This document shows, piece after piece, positions 43,679 through 52,496 of a stretch of DNA of 64,000 nt (the stretch's first letter is position 1; every line of letters starts with the position of its first letter). The stretch lies in contig JAXLUI010000001.1 of assembly GCA_046329585.1 (NCBI GenBank), forward strand, positions 1,178,001 through 1,242,000, read 5' to 3'. Both the position numbers and the translations under genes were made by a program. Source of the DNA: DLKC01 sp002478885. GTDB lineage: Bacteria > Bacteroidota > Bacteroidia > Chitinophagales > Chitinophagaceae. Under the pieces are notes generated by a model. That model ran no database searches, was not told the DNA's origin, and saw only the letters and a list, made by a program, of their open reading frames with translations.

Positions 43679-43700
43679 CGCAGCAATAAACGCAACAAAA

Positions 43701-43720
43701 AACACGTCTTACGACGTGTT
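43701..43720 (-). terminator. Hairpin with minus-strand T run
   Basis: AACACGTC-TTAC-GACGTGTT; on the minus strand it is followed by TTTTTT, so it could terminate a minus-strand transcript. No annotated gene ends here. A small frame (43769-43852) lies just upstream on the minus strand. Confidence 0.45.
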
Positions 43721-43768
43721 AAGAACTGCTTTACACAAAATGATATTTGTATAATTATCGCGAATATT

Positions 43769-43852
43769 TTATGCTGCTTTGGCAGTTGCGTTTTGCTGTT
43801 GCACTGATAAGGCTGCGAGCCTTATCAATGTGTTAATGTACTGGTACTTCAT
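43769..43852 (-). other. Possible 27-codon ORF or small RNA
   Basis: An ATG-start frame of 27 codons (MKYQYINTLIRLAALSVQQQ, then NATAKAA) ends 48 nt before a terminator-like hairpin on the same strand. It contains the DNA palindrome at 43805-43827. It may be a small peptide gene, a leader or chance. The rest of the 43532-44055 gap has only the repeat arm. Confidence 0.25.
43805..43827. repeat. Perfect 23-nt hairpin
   Basis: TGATAAGGCT-GCG-AGCCTTATCA forms a 10-bp stem with a 3-nt loop. It has no T run on either strand, so it is not a standard terminator. Confidence 0.5.
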
Positions 43853-44055
43853 GGTTGCTTTATTAAAATTTGCAGTTCAAAGATCAACAGCGGTAAGTTG
43901 GTATGCAAGCCCAACATGGCCGAACTGTTGATGCAACGGGATGAATTGAGAAAACCACCGATAAAAAACTGTGCCAAACGAACCCTGGCATTTTGGTGAA
44001 CTCACCAGATAATGCCAACTTACAAGGCTTAAGCTGTTCAAACTAATTTTTAGCT

Positions 44056-44811
44056 ATGAGGGTTATTACGTGGAACTGCAATATGGCTTTTAGAAAAAAA
44101 GCGGACCTGATTCTGAAATACAAACCTGACATTTTAGTTGTTCCTGAGTGCGAGCATCCTGGTAAACTGTTTTTTGCGCCGGGCTCCGCAAAACCATCCG
44201 ACATACTATGGTTTGGCAAAAACCAGCACAAAGGGTTAGCCATCTTTGCCTACAATAAAATCCGCCTTACCGTTTTGGATAATCATAACGAACATTTTAA
44301 AATGATCATCCCCATAGCAGTTACAGGTAAAAAATACGATTTCAATCTTTTTGCAATATGGGCCAACAATCCCGATGATCCCGACGGGCAATATGTAACC
44401 CAAACATGGAAAGCGCTGCATTATTATGCAGACCTTTTAACCACCAAGCCAGCGTTATTAATAGGCGACTTTAACAGTAACACGATCTGGGATAGAAAAT
44501 ACCGCGAAAGCAATCATTCCAATGTGGTAAAGCTGCTGGAAGAAAAGGGCATTCTTAGCACTTATCATTTATACCACAAACAAATACAGGGAAAAGAACA
44601 ACACCCCACGCTATACATGTACCGCCACCTGGATAAGCCATATCACATCGACTATTGTTTTGCTTCGGCTGATATGATCAAAAAGATCAAATCGGTGGAG
44701 GTTGGGTCATACAATATGTGGTCGAAATACAGCGATCACGTTCCACTGATAGTTACTTTCAAAAATACTTATAATATAAAGCAGGCATTGCCACCGGAAA
44801 GCTACGCTTAG
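44056..44811 (+). CDS. Endonuclease/exonuclease/phosphatase family protein
   Basis: The 251-residue protein is of the DNase I-like fold. VITWNCNMAF carries the Asn at the start, VVPECEHP the metal Glu near residue 36, IGDFNSNTIWD the Asp-Asn pair near residue 138 and SDHVPLIV the catalytic His near residue 233. No signal peptide is present. The substrate (nucleic acid or phosphodiester) is unknown. It stands alone. Confidence 0.9.
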   Translation: MRVITWNCNMAFRKKADLILKYKPDILVVPECEHPGKLFFAPGSAKPSDILWFGKNQHKGLAIFAYNKIRLTVLDNHNEHFKMIIPIAVTGKKYDFNLFAIWANNPDDPDGQYVTQTWKALHYYADLLTTKPALLIGDFNSNTIWDRKYRESNHSNVVKLLEEKGILSTYHLYHKQIQGKEQHPTLYMYRHLDKPYHIDYCFASADMIKKIKSVEVGSYNMWSKYSDHVPLIVTFKNTYNIKQALPPESYA

Positions 44812-44851
44812 TAGGCCAGTGTGATTCAGTTGTCGCGACAAAGATCTGGAA

Positions 44852-44900
44852 GTACAAGTGTGCGACGCAAGGAACGATGCCACAGTGCTTTATTGCCAGG
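44852..44900 (+). repeat. Intergenic repeat arm, forward
   Basis: GTACAAGTGTGCGACGCAAG, then ACGATGCC, ending TTGCCAGG 16 nt before the MFS gene stop (between convergent genes). Confidence 0.85.
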
Positions 44901-44916
44901 AAAATTGTATACCCAC

Positions 44917-46191
44917 TTATGTAACCGGGTGCGATATAGCACCTGGATCAACCTGCCTTGTGGGATCAATTCGCAGCCACAACAAACAGCCGGCGATTGT
45001 AATAAATGATACGATAAAAAGTGGCATGTTGAAACTGTGCGTCAGGTCAGCAATTTTTCCAAATATCAATGCCAGGAAGAATGCGCCCATTTGCCCGAAA
45101 AAATTCATCGCGCCTGTAACAGTACCGGTGTTGTTTCGGCCAATGTCTGAGCAAACTGCATATGCAGTCATAACGGCGAATGAGTAAGAAAAATTAGCGG
45201 CAATGAGGCAACCGGCACTTAACTCATTATTAGCGAGCAGTGCCGCAAGAAAAACCATTAAGCCGCACATACCCATGCCGGTAATGCCAACGAAGCGGCG
45301 GCCAAATTTTAAACCTCTTTTTCTCACAATCCAATCGGCGAAGAATCCACCAGAGAGCAGTCCTGCAATACCGGCAATGAACAAAGAAAAAATGATCGGG
45401 CTTGATTGCTGTTCACTAAAATGCCTTCCTTCCTGCAGGTAAACGGGCATCCATGCAACAAAAAAGTAATTCGACCATTGCAGGCAGAAGTACATGCACA
45501 TAACAAGCCACACAGTGCGGTTCTTAAAAATCGCTTTCATCGTAACAAGTTGGTGGCCGCTGCGATGCCTGCAGTTGGCTTCGATATAATTTCTTTCTGT
45601 GACAGAAATACCGCGCATTTGCGCAGGAAAATCCTTGAACCAAAGATAGCAAACGATAATCCACACCAACCCTATTGCAGCATTCACAAAAAAAGGCATA
45701 CGCCAGCCGTACGCCGCGGCGATGGGAATGATAATAAGCGGCGCAATTGCCGAGCCTATCTGCGAGCCTATGCCGACCCATGTTAAAGCGCGGCCTGTTT
45801 CACTTACAGGAAACCAGCGCGACACCGTAATGAGCGCATTAGGATAAGTGCCTGACTCGCCCACCCCAAAAAGAAAACGTATCAACATTAACGAAACCAG
45901 TCCCGTTGTAAAACCCGTAATGGCCGTAAAGAACGACCACCACAGAACAATACGAATAAAAACTTTTCGCGGGCCAATATGATCACCCAATAGTCCCGAA
46001 GGAATTTCAAATACCGCATAAGCAAGCGCGAAAGAAGCGAGCACCCAGCCAAACTGTTCGTTACTTAATGCAAACTCGCTTTTAATTCTTACGCCCACGA
46101 TAGATATGCAAATGCGGTCCAGATACGTAAGCGTTGTAACGGCGCAAAGCAGAACAAGCACGCGGTACCGGTAGGGAATGGCTTTTATCAT
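44917..46191 (-). CDS. MFS transporter, anion:cation symporter (sugar-acid type)
   Basis: The 424-residue protein has 12 predicted helices in the major facilitator fold. The start RYRVLVLLCAVTTLTYLDRICIS and the motif GDHIGPRKVFIRI near residue 70 (loop 2-3) are typical of the ACS family that carries hexuronates, glucarate and related acids (ExuT/GudP type). RFLFGVGESGTYPNA near residue 112 is the family's conserved helix-4 pattern. The neighbouring nagB and nagA genes raise the possibility of amino-sugar-related uptake, but the substrate is not determined. Confidence 0.9.
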   Translation of the reverse strand: MIKAIPYRYRVLVLLCAVTTLTYLDRICISIVGVRIKSEFALSNEQFGWVLASFALAYAVFEIPSGLLGDHIGPRKVFIRIVLWWSFFTAITGFTTGLVSLMLIRFLFGVGESGTYPNALITVSRWFPVSETGRALTWVGIGSQIGSAIAPLIIIPIAAAYGWRMPFFVNAAIGLVWIIVCYLWFKDFPAQMRGISVTERNYIEANCRHRSGHQLVTMKAIFKNRTVWLVMCMYFCLQWSNYFFVAWMPVYLQEGRHFSEQQSSPIIFSLFIAGIAGLLSGGFFADWIVRKRGLKFGRRFVGITGMGMCGLMVFLAALLANNELSAGCLIAANFSYSFAVMTAYAVCSDIGRNNTGTVTGAMNFFGQMGAFFLALIFGKIADLTHSFNMPLFIVSFITIAGCLLWLRIDPTRQVDPGAISHPVT

Positions 46192-46329
46192 ATAAGCAGT
46201 TGGTTAAAAAATAATCTGCGTATAAGATAGTAATAGATTTTTACAATAAGACAACATCAGTTATTTAAACCGCTTGCGTAATTTTTCTGGCAATCATTTT
46301 TATACAAATGCCGTAAAAAAACCTGGTAG

Positions 46330-46377
46330 CCCGGCTGCATTATTTTATGGCGGCTTCGTTGCGTCGCACTCTTGTAC
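46330..46377 (-). repeat. Intergenic repeat arm, reverse
   Basis: GCCCGGCTGC, then GGCTTCGTTGCGTCGCACTC, ending TTGTAC. Single arm. The 318-nt gap 46192-46509 holds this arm and nothing else that I can identify. After it no copy is found until 53879. Confidence 0.9.
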
Positions 46378-46509
46378 GTTACAATGTATTGCAGCAATTT
46401 TTTTGAGACCCATCCGGCAAACGATTGCTGCTTCTTCACTTTTTTTCACTGATGCCGCGAACGCAGAATTAATTGATGTAATTCCCGTGAACTATCGACT
46501 TACAGAAAA

Positions 46510-47241
46510 TTATAACAAAGACGCGGAGTCTTTATCAAGATAAATAGCGCAGTTCGGGTGTTCCTGCAATATGCTTGCAGGGAAAAGATTCGATACCGGT
46601 TGCTTAAGGCATTGTTGTACCGCAATAGCCTTGCGCATGCCTGGCACGGTGCAAATAATATTGGCAGATAACATGATTTGGTTAACAGACATGCTGATCG
46701 CATGTGATGGCACGTCGGGCACGGCGGCAAACCAGCCTTCGTTCACCTGCTGTTGGCGGCAGGCCTCATCCAGCGCCACGATAATATATGGATCTTGTGT
46801 ATCGAAATCGGCAGGCGGATCATTGAAAGCAAGGTGCCCGTTTTCCCCTATTCCCACGAGTGCCGCGTCGATAGGATGTCTTGATATAATTAGACTTAAT
46901 CTTTGGCATTCACTGGCCGCATCACTCTCGCCATTTATAAGGTGTACGGCTTTTAAGGGTGGCACCAGGTCAAGAAAACGTTCCTTAAGATATTTTCTAA
47001 AACTGGCAACATGAGCAACAGGCAAACCAATATATTCATCAAGATGAAACATATTAACATAGCTCCATTCAACGGTGGCATCTGCTGCAAGATGTTGAAG
47101 AATATTGAACTGACTGGTTCCTGTTGCAAGAATAATATTGGCGACACCGTTGGTGTTGATCGCATGCTTAATAAGCGCAGCGGCATTTTCGGCGGCGGCA
47201 GTTCCGGTTGCTATTGAGTCGTGATAAACATGAACCTGCAT
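46510..47241 (-). CDS. nagB: Glucosamine-6-phosphate deaminase family protein
   Basis: The ATG at 47241 gives 243 residues. The NagB/6-phosphogluconolactonase fold is shown by ATGTSQFNILQHL near residue 37, HLDEYIGLP near residue 66, IGENGHLAFNDPP near residue 130 with catalytic Glu/His/Asp, and the C-terminal ILQEHPNCAIYLDKDSASLL. It should turn glucosamine-6-P into fructose-6-P and ammonia, following NagA. The allosteric residues of E. coli NagB are not clearly seen. It is about 5 kb from nagA and opposite in strand. Confidence 0.9.
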   Translation of the reverse strand: MQVHVYHDSIATGTAAAENAAALIKHAINTNGVANIILATGTSQFNILQHLAADATVEWSYVNMFHLDEYIGLPVAHVASFRKYLKERFLDLVPPLKAVHLINGESDAASECQRLSLIISRHPIDAALVGIGENGHLAFNDPPADFDTQDPYIIVALDEACRQQQVNEGWFAAVPDVPSHAISMSVNQIMLSANIICTVPGMRKAIAVQQCLKQPVSNLFPASILQEHPNCAIYLDKDSASLL

Positions 47242-47310
47242 GAAAAAAATTAAGAGCATAAATATCTGTGAAAAAATGATACAGGGTGCATCTGCCAGAA
47301 GAATAAAATC

Positions 47311-48984
47311 TTACCCGGCACGTGCTATCAATACGCTTTCATCTGTACAAGCTTTCCATGTTTTATATCCGCCGGAAAGGTTAAAGACATTATCAAAACC
47401 ATGTTGCCTGAGTATTCTTTGTGCCAGGTAGCCTCGCAAGCCAGCTTCGCAATAAATAAAGATGTTTGTGTCTTTTGGAATAGCATGCAAACGGCTTCTT
47501 ATTTCATCTACAGGCAGATTGATCGCCCGTTCGATATTTCCGGCATCATATTCATCTTTACGGCGAACATCAATAAATAAATCATGGGCCTTTATATTCC
47601 CGGTTTCATTCCAGTAAAATATTTTCAGTCTCTCCATTAAAATATTTTCTGCTACAAAGCCCGCCATGTTTACCGGGTCTTTGGCAGACGAATAGGATGG
47701 CGCATAGGCCTGCTCAAACTCAGCAAGGTCGTAAACAGTTTTTCCCTGCTTAATAAACGTGGATAGAACATCGATCCGTTTATCAACGCCGTCATAACCT
47801 ACAGCCTGTGCATTTAACAGGCGTCCATCGATGGGCGAGAACGCTATCTGCATCGTCATTTGTTGAGCATTTGGATAGTAAGCGGCATGCGAGCCATTGT
47901 GCGTGGTGGATACAACGTGATCAATGTTCGCGGCTTTTAAGTGTTTGGATGCGGTGCCGGCAGTGGCGAGTGTAAGATCAAACACTTTTACAATAGCCGT
48001 ATTAATAGAACCGTTATACTTTTGAACATTGCCGAGCACTATGTTGTTAGCGCAACTGCGTCCCTGCTTGTTTGCGGGACCAGCGAGGTATGTCATCATT
48101 GATATGCCTGTAATGGGATTTTTAAATTCAATGGCGTCTCCAACTGCATAAATATCGGGATTTGATGTTTGCAGATATTCGTTTACCCAAATTCCTCTTG
48201 CCTCACCTGTTTTTAAGCCCGCCTGCAGCGCCAGTCTTGTGTCTGGCCGAACGCCGATGGAAAGTATCACAATGTCTGCCGTAAGTTGCTTGCCGTTATT
48301 TAAAGAAACAGTAATGGCTTCACCGCTTTTGGCAAATGATGCTACTGCGGCATTCAAATAAAGAGCAACTCCTTTGCTGCGGATATGCTGCTGCACGATT
48401 GACGCTATTGGGAAGTCAACCGGTGCAAGCACTTGCCCGCCCATTTCCACGATGCTCACCTGCAAGCCAAGGTGATGAAAGTTCTCAGCCATTTCAAGGC
48501 CGATAAATCCTGCACCAACTACAACTGCCCTCCTGGCGCTTTTCCTGTTCAGGTAACCTTTTATTAAATCGGTGTCTCTAACGCTACGCAAAGTAAAGAT
48601 GCCTTCTATATCAACACCGGGAAGTGGGGGACGCACCGGCTCCGCGCCTGGCGACAATATCAACTTATCATAGGCCTCTTCGTAGGTTTCGCCAGTTGGC
48701 GATTTAATAGCTGTAATCGTTTTCGCAATCGGGTTGATAGCTATAACCTCTGTCATTATCTGCACATCGATATTAAATCGTTGCTGAAAAGATGCCGCCG
48801 TTTGCACAAAGAGTTTATCCCTGTCTTTTATTACATCACCGATATAGTATGGCAACCCGCAATTTGCATAAGAAATATACTCACCTTTTTCAAAAATGAT
48901 GATCTCCGCATGTTCGTCCAATCTTCTCAATCTGGCAGCAGCACTGGCTCCGCCGGCTACCGCGCCTACAATTATGTATTTCAT
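47311..48984 (-). CDS. CoA-disulfide reductase with rhodanese domain
   Basis: The ATG at 48984 gives 557 residues. The FAD/NAD(P)H pyridine-nucleotide-disulfide oxidoreductase part begins IIVGAVAGGASAAARLRRL, has the single redox Cys in SYANCGLPYYI near residue 43 and the second nucleotide site VVVGAGFIGLEMAEN near residue 155. The C-terminal ~100 residues are a rhodanese domain with active Cys in IYCEAGLRG near residue 520. This CoADR-RHD fusion reduces CoA persulfide or polysulfide and produces sulfide. The divergent SQR/DsrC/DsrE genes share its promoter region, indicating sulfur handling. Confidence 0.92.
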   Translation of the reverse strand: MKYIIVGAVAGGASAAARLRRLDEHAEIIIFEKGEYISYANCGLPYYIGDVIKDRDKLFVQTAASFQQRFNIDVQIMTEVIAINPIAKTITAIKSPTGETYEEAYDKLILSPGAEPVRPPLPGVDIEGIFTLRSVRDTDLIKGYLNRKSARRAVVVGAGFIGLEMAENFHHLGLQVSIVEMGGQVLAPVDFPIASIVQQHIRSKGVALYLNAAVASFAKSGEAITVSLNNGKQLTADIVILSIGVRPDTRLALQAGLKTGEARGIWVNEYLQTSNPDIYAVGDAIEFKNPITGISMMTYLAGPANKQGRSCANNIVLGNVQKYNGSINTAIVKVFDLTLATAGTASKHLKAANIDHVVSTTHNGSHAAYYPNAQQMTMQIAFSPIDGRLLNAQAVGYDGVDKRIDVLSTFIKQGKTVYDLAEFEQAYAPSYSSAKDPVNMAGFVAENILMERLKIFYWNETGNIKAHDLFIDVRRKDEYDAGNIERAINLPVDEIRSRLHAIPKDTNIFIYCEAGLRGYLAQRILRQHGFDNVFNLSGGYKTWKACTDESVLIARAG

Positions 48985-49090
48985 AATTTTGATCTCCTGA
49001 ATTTTAAAATTAAGTACAGATGCAAGCCTGAATGTTGGCATGATCCAACAATCAAAACCGGTCAAAACTATTCACAGAATTCTTTGCTCA

Positions 49091-49108
49091 TTGTAACATT
49101 TATTACAA
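49091..49108. promoter_or_regulatory. Palindromic site between sulfur genes
   Basis: TTGTAA, six bases (CATTTA), TTACAA: a perfect inverted repeat resembling Crp/Fnr-family sites. It lies between the divergent CoADR gene (start 48984) and the SQR-like gene (start 49164), so one regulator could control both. Confidence 0.5.
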
Positions 49109-49163
49109 AAGGAGTTATACACCTGGTCTAATTTTACATCGTCTTACTAAAATAGCAACAGCA

Positions 49164-50399
49164 ATGAAAAACCTTGTTATACTCGGTGCCGGTACCGCAG
49201 GCACCATGATGGCGAATCACCTGCACCACCACTTGAAAAGACCAGATTGGCAGATTAGCATCATTGATGAAAAAGAAGAGCATCATTACCAGCCGGGCTA
49301 CCTGTTTTTACCATTTGACATTTATACACCGGAAGATATTGTTAAGAAAATTGAAGAGTTTATACCCGGCGATGTAAACCTTGTCAGGGAAAAGATTAAC
49401 CGCATTCTACCAAAGGAAAATGTTGTTCAACTCAGCAGTGGAAGGAGTATTAATTATGACATTCTGATAATAGCAACAGGCGCGAAAATTGCCCCGGAAG
49501 AAACAGAGGGCATGAAAGGAAGCGAATGGCAAAAATCCGTTTTTGATTTCTACACATTCGAAGGTTCTCTTGCCTTGAGAGATAAACTCAGGCACTGGCA
49601 GGGCGGGAAGCTTGTTATACACATTACCGAGATGCCAATCAAATGTCCCGTTGCCCCATTGGAATTTGCATTCCTGGCTGATTCTTTCTTTAAGCACAAA
49701 CACCTGCGCGACAAAGTAGACATCACCTATGTGACACCATTAAGCGGTGCATTTACCAAACCCAAAGCGACAGAAACATTGGAGCATTTATTAGAGGAGA
49801 AAAAAATAAAAATCGAAAGTGACTTTGCAGTTGAGTGCATTGACAATGACAAAAAAGAATTGGTAGACTATGGAGGAAGAAGAGTTCCTTTCGACATCTT
49901 GGTTACTGTGCCGACTAATAAAGGCGACGATCTGATGGAAAGATCTGGATTGGGCGATGACCTTAATTATGTTCCTACTCACAAGGCCACGCTCCAGTCA
50001 AAAAATTACGAAAACATATTCGTACTGGGAGACGCAAGTAATATACCGGCTTCAAAAGCAGGCTCGGTCGCCCATTTTGAAGCAGAAATACTAACTGATA
50101 ATATTTCGCTATATATAGAAGGGAAACCGTTAAAAGAAGAATTTGACGGACACGCAAACTGCTTTATCGAAACAGGCAACGGCAAAGCGTTGCTGATAGA
50201 TTTCAACTACACGCACGAACCCGTAGAAGGCAGTTTTCCGTTTGCAGGCATCGGTCCTTTGCGCTTGCTTAAAGAAAGCAGGATAAACCACATGGGAAAG
50301 CTGGCCTTTCGTTGGATATACTGGAACATGTTATTGAAAGGAACCCATATTCCTTTTGTGCCAGCCACCATGTCAGAAAGTGGAAAGCATTACAATTAA
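49164..50399 (+). CDS. Sulfide:quinone reductase-like flavoprotein
   Basis: The 411-residue protein has the N-terminal FAD motif LVILGAGTAGTMMANHL. The conserved middle motif PIKCPVAPLEFAFLAD has a Cys near residue 160, and a second FAD-binding patch is NIFVLGDASNIPASKAGSVA near residue 288. The order resembles SQR-type enzymes, which oxidise sulfide or persulfide and pass electrons to quinone; the C-terminal amphipathic helices would attach it to the membrane. The next two genes (DsrC, DsrE) follow closely and support this context. Confidence 0.88.
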   Translation: MKNLVILGAGTAGTMMANHLHHHLKRPDWQISIIDEKEEHHYQPGYLFLPFDIYTPEDIVKKIEEFIPGDVNLVREKINRILPKENVVQLSSGRSINYDILIIATGAKIAPEETEGMKGSEWQKSVFDFYTFEGSLALRDKLRHWQGGKLVIHITEMPIKCPVAPLEFAFLADSFFKHKHLRDKVDITYVTPLSGAFTKPKATETLEHLLEEKKIKIESDFAVECIDNDKKELVDYGGRRVPFDILVTVPTNKGDDLMERSGLGDDLNYVPTHKATLQSKNYENIFVLGDASNIPASKAGSVAHFEAEILTDNISLYIEGKPLKEEFDGHANCFIETGNGKALLIDFNYTHEPVEGSFPFAGIGPLRLLKESRINHMGKLAFRWIYWNMLLKGTHIPFVPATMSESGKHYN

Positions 50400-50422
50400 T
50401 TTCAACATTTAAAATAGATTTT

Positions 50423-50731
50423 ATGGAAAAGACGATAGCAGGTAAACAAATTACCGTAAACGAGGAAGGCTACTTAACAGACTTTAATCAGTGGAACGAA
50501 CAGGTAGCCGAAGCATTGGCATTAGAAGCTGAAGTGAGTTTGACTCCCAGACATTGGGAAGTGCTGAAGTATTTGCAGAACGAACAAAAAAACCAGGTGG
50601 CGCTGAGCATTCGCCGTATTGGCAAAAGCGGTTTACTTGACATAAAAGAGTTCTATCAGCTATTTCCAGTCGCCCCATTGAAGACCGCAACAAAAATCGC
50701 CGGCATTCCAAAGCCTGCCAGTTGTATATAG
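50423..50731 (+). CDS. DsrC/TusE sulfur-carrier protein
   Basis: The ATG at 50423 gives 102 residues. DsrC-family features are the start with GYLTDFNQWNEQVAEALA near residue 17 and the C-terminal arm IPKPASCI, which carries the persulfide-accepting Cys at the penultimate position. The upstream Cys of canonical DsrC (CysB) is not evident, so it is closer to TusE-like members. It begins 24 nt after the SQR-like gene. Confidence 0.93.
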   Translation: MEKTIAGKQITVNEEGYLTDFNQWNEQVAEALALEAEVSLTPRHWEVLKYLQNEQKNQVALSIRRIGKSGLLDIKEFYQLFPVAPLKTATKIAGIPKPASCI

Positions 50732-50749
50732 TACCTAAAAAATTGTGTT

Positions 50750-51229
50750 ATGAAAAGTGTCGAATCTATCAAAAAGATGATGATCATCTTGTCAAAAGCC
50801 ACCCTGGAGAATGTATATGCTGCATTTGTGCTAGCCAACGGAGCAAGGATGGAAGGAATTGAAGCAGAAATGTTTTTTACATTTTTTGGACTTGAAGCTG
50901 TGCACAGAAAAAAATTGGATCACCTGCATGTAGCAACTGTTGGCAACCCCGCCATGCATATGCCAACCTTGCTTGGAGGTCTTCCGGGTGTTGAATCGCT
51001 TGCAACCCATATGATGAAAAAGGAAATGGAGAAGGTCGATATGCCCGGCATACCTGAGTTTCTGGACATACTAACAGCTTCGGGCGTTAAACTGTGGGCT
51101 TGTAAACTGGCTATGGATATGTTTCACTACAAGAAACAAGATTTATACGAAGACCTGGATGGTGTTTTAACCGTAGGTGATTTTTATAAGAGAAGTTCCG
51201 GTGAAGGGGTACATATGTTATTCATATAA
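50750..51229 (+). CDS. DsrE/DsrF-like sulfur-transfer protein (DsrE2 type)
   Basis: The 159-residue protein has the DsrE-type Rossmann-like fold and the motif VKLWACKLAMDMF near residue 123 with a Cys in the active position. Length and order match the DsrE2-like family (KMMIILSKATLENVYAAF start). Such proteins bind sulfur with DsrC or rhodaneses. It is the third gene of the SQR-DsrC-DsrE run, 19 nt after dsrC. Confidence 0.88.
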   Translation: MKSVESIKKMMIILSKATLENVYAAFVLANGARMEGIEAEMFFTFFGLEAVHRKKLDHLHVATVGNPAMHMPTLLGGLPGVESLATHMMKKEMEKVDMPGIPEFLDILTASGVKLWACKLAMDMFHYKKQDLYEDLDGVLTVGDFYKRSSGEGVHMLFI

Positions 51230-51290
51230 CCTGGATAAATTTCGATGAAGCCCCCTAAACCAAATCAAATCAACCAATAACCCAAAATAA

Positions 51291-51326
51291 AATGGACAAA
51301 TCGAACCAAATTTCGATTTGTCCATT
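51291..51326 (-). terminator. Terminator of tRNA-Leu
   Basis: AATGGACAAATCG and CGATTTGTCCATT form a 13-bp stem. On the minus strand the run TTTTATTTT follows. It sits just beyond the tRNA 3' end. Confidence 0.85.
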
Positions 51327-51331
51327 ATTTG

Positions 51332-51415
51332 TGCCCGGGACTGGATTCGAACCAGCACATCCTTGCGAACGCTGCGACCTGAACACAGTGCGTCTACCAA
51401 TTTCGCCACCCGGGC
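51332..51415 (-). tRNA. tRNA-Leu (anticodon CAG)
   Basis: The minus strand folds as a class II tRNA. The acceptor stem is GCCCGGG with CCCGGGC, the D loop is AATTGGTAGACGC, and the anticodon stem CTGTG/CGCAG holds loop TTCAGGT with anticodon CAG. A short variable arm and TGGTTCGAATCCA T arm complete it. The discriminator is A and no CCA is encoded. About 84 nt long. It has its own terminator. Confidence 0.95.
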
Positions 51416-51469
51416 TTCTTTTTCAGGACTGCAAATATAACCGTTGAAACGATTCCGCAAAAACGATTT

Positions 51470-52450
51470 TCAAACGGTGAGCAGGCTACAACCACGTATA
51501 TCCGTATTATCTCTGCGGCCAAGCACTTCAAAGCTGCCATCTTCATAAACAATGCCAACATCATCCGTTGCAATAAAACAACAACTGTGAATATTGGCAA
51601 GGTCAATAATATTCAACACACCACGACCCGTTTCTTTAACACTCAGTGGGTCTTCCTCATCCCTCACAAGAACTCTCATCCAGGGAGGGCAAACAAAAAT
51701 GCCATTGCCTTTTGAATACGCCTGGCTTAATAATTCTGTCATTCCATACTCCGAATGAACGGTCTCTATACCTAACCGGCTGCATAAAAAATCATGCACC
51801 TCGGCCCGTATCATTTCTTTACGCCGGCCTTTCATACCACCGGTTTCCATCACAATCGTGTTACTTAATGCAAGCGAATAAGCGGTGGCAAAATCAAGTA
51901 GAGCAAATGTTACTCCGATCAGCAGTACCTGTATGCCATCCTGCTCAAGCTGCAGAAGTAACTGATAAAGCCTCTCAAATTCATAAAGATAAAAACCACT
52001 TTCCTTATGAGCACTCCGTTTTATCAGTTCATCAACCATCACAACAAGGGACGAATTATTTCTTTCCAGATAGGACGGTAAAAGCCCAATAACACAATAA
52101 TCACTTATATCCCCGTAGAACAGCTCAAACGCTGTCACAAAACTCTGCCGGTAAGTAGCCAGTTCTTTGATAAAATGGCGGCTCGTATTTGTGCCGGTTG
52201 TACCGCTGCTTTCAAAAACTGCCTGCGGTTCAAATACACCGGTCTTCAGCTCAAAATCTTTAAAAAAAGAAACCGGCAGAAAAGGTATTTCGCTAATGCG
52301 CCCCACTGATGCAATATCTGTATTTAAAACTTCGTTCCATTGCCTGTATACCGGATTGTGTAAATGCTGAAAACGCATTGCCGCAAGCGCTTTTGCGTAG
52401 AAAGCAACTTTATCGTCAAAAATATTGTTAACAATTATTCTGTCCGGCAT
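51470..52450 (-). CDS. LuxE-like acyl-protein synthetase/acyltransferase
   Basis: The ATG at 52450 gives 326 residues. The sequence FESSGTTGTNTSRHF near residue 85 is the adenylate-type motif of the LuxE/acyl-protein synthetase family, and VHSEYGMTELLSQAY near residue 240 is another family hallmark. LuxE enzymes form acyl-AMP and acyl-enzyme in fatty aldehyde synthesis; outside lux operons they are probably used in other acyl transfers. No luxC or luxD genes are here. The gene stands alone, divergent from a lipoprotein gene. Confidence 0.85.
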   Translation of the reverse strand: MPDRIIVNNIFDDKVAFYAKALAAMRFQHLHNPVYRQWNEVLNTDIASVGRISEIPFLPVSFFKDFELKTGVFEPQAVFESSGTTGTNTSRHFIKELATYRQSFVTAFELFYGDISDYCVIGLLPSYLERNNSSLVVMVDELIKRSAHKESGFYLYEFERLYQLLLQLEQDGIQVLLIGVTFALLDFATAYSLALSNTIVMETGGMKGRRKEMIRAEVHDFLCSRLGIETVHSEYGMTELLSQAYSKGNGIFVCPPWMRVLVRDEEDPLSVKETGRGVLNIIDLANIHSCCFIATDDVGIVYEDGSFEVLGRRDNTDIRGCSLLTV

Positions 52451-52471
52451 CAGCGGTTGCCCCGTTTTATA

Positions 52472-52479
52472 TAAATTTG
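52472..52479 (+). promoter_or_regulatory. Putative -7 box of lipoprotein gene
   Basis: TAAATTTG is an exact TAnnTTTG match, 18 nt before the ATG at 52497. The -33 partner is not at the usual spacing. Confidence 0.4.
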
Positions 52480-52496
52480 AACCGAAAGTGAAACAA

